A DNA stretch of 64,000 bases from Ailanthus altissimus (taxonomy: Eukaryota; Streptophyta; Magnoliopsida; Sapindales; Simaroubaceae): the NCBI GenBank assembly GCA_946807835.1, contig OX327712.1, positions 14,402,001 through 14,466,000 of the forward strand, in the 5' to 3' direction. Made by a program: the position numbers and the translations under genes. This document shows positions 60,009-64,000 of this stretch, piece by piece. The notes beneath the pieces were generated by a model that was given only the letters and a program-made list of their open reading frames with translations, did not search any database and had not been told where the DNA came from. Within the stretch, counting starts at the first letter, position 1, and every line of letters begins with the position of its first letter.

Positions 60009-62195
60009 TGTTAGAATTTGTGCTTACGTGTTATCCTATTTTGTATAAATATTTAATTATATAATTTATATTTTATTTAATCGCTAATTATATTTTATAT
60101 ATGGTAAAATACTTATAACACTTCAGACACTATGATTTGAAAAAGTTCAGATTTGGTTCAAAAAATTTAGACCAATGCAAAGAATTAATTATGCTAAGAG
60201 TTATAATTGTTAAAAGTTAGCAAGTTATAAGAGTCAGCGAGATCTAAAGAGTTAGAACCTTATCTGAAATAGGACAAAGACTCGAGGGTACTAGTAAAAA
60301 TATAGTTGTAAAGAGTTGTAAATAGTACTAAAAATGTCATTATGAAAGTATATTTTCAAACATTATGTTCCTGATCTATTTTCACTAATACAGTTCAGTG
60401 AAAATCTCATTCAAATAGATCATTGTATGCCTATATCTGGATGGTCCATATCGTTAATCTTAATAGACTATGAACTTAGTAAAAGTTTGTATAAACATGC
60501 AGGTATTCAATTAAACTGGGTACTAAACAGGTTCAAATAGATTTGTCAATAGACCTCCTATAAAATTGTCAATGAATGATCCTTTTGAGTTGAGTAGTAT
60601 TTGTGATCCCTAAACCTGAGTACCACAGTGGGCTTGTAAGTGATCCACCATACTTAGGTTCCACACATATCAAAGACCTTTTATAATCTAACCACTAAGT
60701 GTCGTTGGGTATAATCTAATGCTCATGAAATCCGGTATATGTAGATATGGGATCTGTCAACTCATATAGGTAGTATATCTAAATACTTCAAGATTGTGTT
60801 CCATAAAATCCTATAGATATAAGTAATTTACCATGAAAAAAAATGTTTTCTATGTAAGAAATAATATTACAAAAGTGTTTACAGATATTATTTATGGAAT
60901 ACGAATCTAGAGATAAGTTCTAGTGTTGAGCATATAGAGACTTAACGATGATGATCTATGTCTCCGCTCTTTCAGGATATAGATGACCGAGAGATTATAC
61001 GAATATGTATTAATCTCAACTTATATGGTTCAACACGTTGTTTTGTTATTTCTATAATATGTGTGTAAGGCATCGTTTATGGACTTACAAAAGATTTTCG
61101 TAAGACAAAACAAGTGTAAACCTATGGAGTCTCATTATATGAAGTATACTCGTTGTACACTAGGGTAGCTCACTGGATTGAATAGTTCAATCTGAGAAGT
61201 TTTTGAAAAATTAAAATTATTTCTGGATCTTTCAGAGAGATCATAGGGTTTAAGTGTTAAGCCCGAGATCTCAAAAGTGAGACTTTAACTCTTCTATTGG
61301 ATGTCACATATCATGCCATTAATTTGTTAAGACATGACATATAGTAGGGTTTCATTGGTTTAACATATAATTTGTAAATGTTATAAAATTATATAAATTA
61401 AAAATGAAACAGAGGAAGTTAAAGGCTTTGAAAGCAAAATTCACATATAGCATGTATGTAAAGCATAAATGGTGGCATGTTATATTTAATTTGGCCAAAG
61501 TTATTATTAAATATTAATATATTAGCCATTTGTAAACTATGTAACAAATGGCAATTCAAATTACTATTCGGCCAAATATTCTTCAAATTACAAATGGTCA
61601 TTATGATGATTTGTCATGTTAAGTTGTTAAGCATAAGTTAGCCGAGTATAAAGTAGTAATTCATTAGCATGATTTGTCATGCTTTTCTTATAATCAAGAT
61701 TTGGCCTTAACTTGTTTAATTACAAATCTTTTAGCTATTAATTTGCTCCAAAATTCGGCCACCTTGCTTTCACTTTTGATTCACCATTTTAACTAAGCAT
61801 GACAATGATAAAATTGAGTCTTGTCATGCTTATAAATGGCTTAACAAATGTTGGCCTTTATTTGGTTGAAAACGAGGTGGCTTTGCTATAAATAACCAAT
61901 CCTATTTTATTTCTTTTTAAAGAGTTCTAAGGCAAGGAAAGTGAATTGGATGCATATATTATACAAATGTCCGAGAGACAAAAAGGAAGCAATAGTTACT
62001 TTAGATATATTATTTGTGCGAGAATAGTAAGGCTATTGTTCTAGTTCAAAAGATTCCATTGAGTTCTCAACTAGAATTACACAAAGTACACTTCAAATGT
62101 GAGTTTTCTAATATTTCATTAATGTAATCAAATAAATATTTAAATTCTGTAGCACTTAATTATGTATATATGATGTGTAACTAAAATTAAAATTA
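60009..62195 (+). repeat. Long LTR-like block, third copy, plus orientation
   Basis: Starts TGTTAGAATTTGTGCTTACG, matching the minus-strand start of the blocks ending at 33249 and 37203, and follows them through the CACTGGGTATGGTCCGATGC-like part (here TAGTGTCGTTGGGTATAATC, about 60695). A TATA-like GCTATAAATAACC lies near 61885. The right end and any PBS are unclear. 62196-62422 has a short tandem repeat (TAATGTCATACAAAATAAGT, twice, about 62300-62344) and no gene. Confidence 0.65.
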
Positions 62196-62422
62196 AAATA
62201 TACATACTCTCTATACACACAGTGCACTTTCATATGTGACTCATGCTTTATAAGAATATTTTTGTCTCGGACTCATTCAGGATAAATACCCTTCTTAATG
62301 TCATACAAAATAAGTGCTTTTAATGTCATACAAAATAAGTGCTTTTTTCCATAAGGATGAGCGGTAGTATATCTCATCTATGATATGTCTATAATATAAG
62401 TGTTAAACAAATCATGCAGTAT

Positions 62423-63266
62423 TGTTAAAAAATTGGTAATCAATAATTTTAGTTGGACAAGAATTGATATAAATACCAAAGTGAAGAATCACAAGAAGTC
62501 TAGAACGTGTTGGACATGTATGGAGAAGTCTAAGACGTGTGAGACACGAAGGAAGAAATAAAATGGGACTCAAAAACGAGAAGGAAGCGAAGAAAACCTG
62601 CATATGAGCATCAAGGCTGAGCACCGCAGTACCCAGCACAGCAACCCACCACCGCAGCACTGGGTCCCTAGCGCCACGGTGATGGGCGTGATAATAGCTA
62701 ACGTCACGGTACCAGCAGCGTCAAGAAGTCAGTTTTGATTTAGATTTTGAGTTTTAGGAAGTTTAGGACTTTCAAAATAAGTGGACTCTTACTCCAATAA
62801 GGAATATGGTCAGTAGGCACGAAATAAACCCTATATAAATACTTGTAAAAACTTTAGTTGAGATTAAGCATTAAGAGAGACTCTAAAAGAAGGGAAGAAC
62901 TGGGTAGACACTAAGTGCTTGTGTGCGCTAGGGTAAAATCGTCGTTTGGGTGTTCATTGCTCGTGGTAGAGTAAAGGTTCACTAAACATTAGGTCCTTTG
63001 GAGAGTTCTTCATTAGATTTTCCTTGTAAAATCTTTAGGGAATTAATAAGAGAGGCTAGGATCCTTGGATCTACCGTGGACGTAGGCAATTGGCCAAACC
63101 ACGTAAGATTGTATTGTGATCTTTTATATTCTGCTTTGGATTTTTGGTATTTTACTTGATTAACACATTATTCCACTACGCAAAGAGGTTAGGATTCTAG
63201 GTTGAACTTAAGGTTCTTCGCTTCAATCTAATCTCAAGAGGGAGAAGGGTGTTCCCTCCCTCAATA
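62423..63266 (+). repeat. 5' LTR of copia-6
   Basis: About 844 bp, starting TGTTAAAAAATTGG and ending at the PBS spacer. Order: purine box with CGAGAAGGAAGCGAAG (about 62577-62592), GC repeats (62620-62720), TATA (CCTATATAAATAC, about 62830). Minus-strand relatives are at 6011-6997 and 56957-57620. Confidence 0.85.
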
Positions 63267-63269
63267 AAC

Positions 63270-63280
63270 TGGTATCAAAG
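63270..63280 (+). other. Primer binding site (copia-6)
   Basis: TGGTATCAAAG, one base from the usual TGGTATCAGAG, three bases after the LTR. Confidence 0.9.
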
Positions 63281-63316
63281 TAAAGGTTCCATAATACACA
63301 CCTGGGTATTTAAACT

Positions 63317-64000
63317 ATGACTACAATCAAGCAAGAAATAGAGAAGTTCAATGGGATGAATGACTTCAATCTTTGGAGAAAGAAAGTTAGAGCTCTACTA
63401 CTAAAGGAAACGCTAGTCTCAGCCTTGGAGGAAGCCAGCTCCTTAACTAGCAATGAGACGACAACCTCAAAGTCTAAGCAGAAAGATTGGGACACGATTC
63501 AAAAAAAGGCTCACAGTACCATACTTTTAGCGTTGAGCGATGAAGTATTAAGGGAAATTGGTGATGAGGAAATAGCTTTGGGGTTATGGAAAAGACTCGA
63601 GGTATTGTATATGAAGAAGTCTCTTGCAAATAAACTTTTTGTAAAAAAAACTACATCAGCTGACAATGCACGAGGGATCTTTATTGAAAGCTTACATTAA
63701 CGAATTTAACAATATCATCATAAGTCTTGAGAGACTGGGCATCAAGACTGAGGATAAAAACAATGCCATTATCCTGTTAAGTTTGTTGCCAAAGAGCTAT
63801 AAAAGTTTTGTGGATACACTGTTGTATGATAAAGAGTCTTTAACGATGAATGAAGTAAATGCATCATTGAACTCAAAAGAATTGACAAAGAAATCTGAGT
63901 CCAACAGTAGAGCAGCATTGCTTACATAAGGAAGGAAGAGCAACCAATCAAGGAGGAGATCCAATAAGTGTTTTCTTTGTAATAAAGAATAGCACTTTAT
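63317..64000 (+). pseudogene. Ty1/copia gag, 5' part, broken; runs off the window (copia-6)
   Basis: From ATG 63317 (MTTIKQEIEKFNGMNDFNLW) it parallels copia-1 gag: KKAHSTILLALSDEVLREIG, LYMKKSLANKL, then INEFNNIIISLERLGIKTED and LLSLLPKSYKSFVDTLLYDKE. A frameshift lies in a run of eight A at about 63643-63650, after which the frame continues at 63666. A stop at 63927 and another near 63988, in the zinc knuckle CFLCNKE, break it further. The rest of the element lies outside the window. Confidence 0.92.

Overview
This is a stretch of plant nuclear DNA, very AT-rich and gene-poor, made almost entirely of decayed transposable elements. Evidence for a plant: a phytocyanin (blue copper protein) gene with a GT-AG intron, several Ty1/copia retrotransposons primed by initiator-Met tRNA, a Mutator-like element, CACTA transposase debris and LINE fragments. 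I cannot name the species. No bacterial-style operons, CRISPR arrays, rRNA genes or convincing tRNA genes were seen.

Layout. 100-5711: complete Ty1/copia element (plus strand) with both LTRs, PBS, PPT and a 5-bp target duplication (AGTTT); gag-pol is broken by about ten stops and one frameshift. 6011-6997: lone minus-strand LTR. 7260-7650: LINE RNase H remnant. 7674-7964: 146-bp tandem duplication. 8230-8465: GC-rich stem-loop. 8690-12700: Mutator-like region with a decayed DUF1985/Ulp1 cysteine-protease gene (plus) facing a decayed MuDR-type transposase (minus). 13241-14669: the only intact-looking host gene, a two-exon phytocyanin on the minus strand with a TATA box. 15840-16510: LINE fragment. 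18785-27760: minus-strand copia element with an enlarged leader. 27255-31196: three tandem copies of an [LTR + flank] unit, the third split by a 1357-bp LTR-like insertion with a perfect TTAGC duplication. 31197-37203: two long (about 2.1 kb) LTR-like blocks around the 3' half of another minus-strand copia element. 37609-42018: plus-strand copia with short LTRs. 42219-43003: MULE-like MITE. 43340-50714: minus-strand copia with extra partial internal sequence outside both LTRs, as in a tandem array. 51192-56250: CACTA-type end sequence, a 304-bp MITE and CACTA transposase remnants. 56957-57620: truncated LTR. 60009 to about 62195: third copy of the long LTR, inverted. 62423-64000: LTR, PBS and gag of another copia element running off the window.

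Most notable: five LTRs in this window, from at least two and perhaps three families, share the same upstream arrangement in an AT-rich background: a purine-rich box (like GACGCAAAAGGAG), then a cluster of GC-rich near-palindromes (best copy AGCGCCGCGGCGCT), then a TATA box. This looks like a shared, possibly exchanged, U3 promoter module. Also of interest are the Ulp1-bearing Mutator region and the two tandem LTR arrays.

All retrotransposon and transposon genes here look dead. The phytocyanin gene is the only one I expect to make a working protein.
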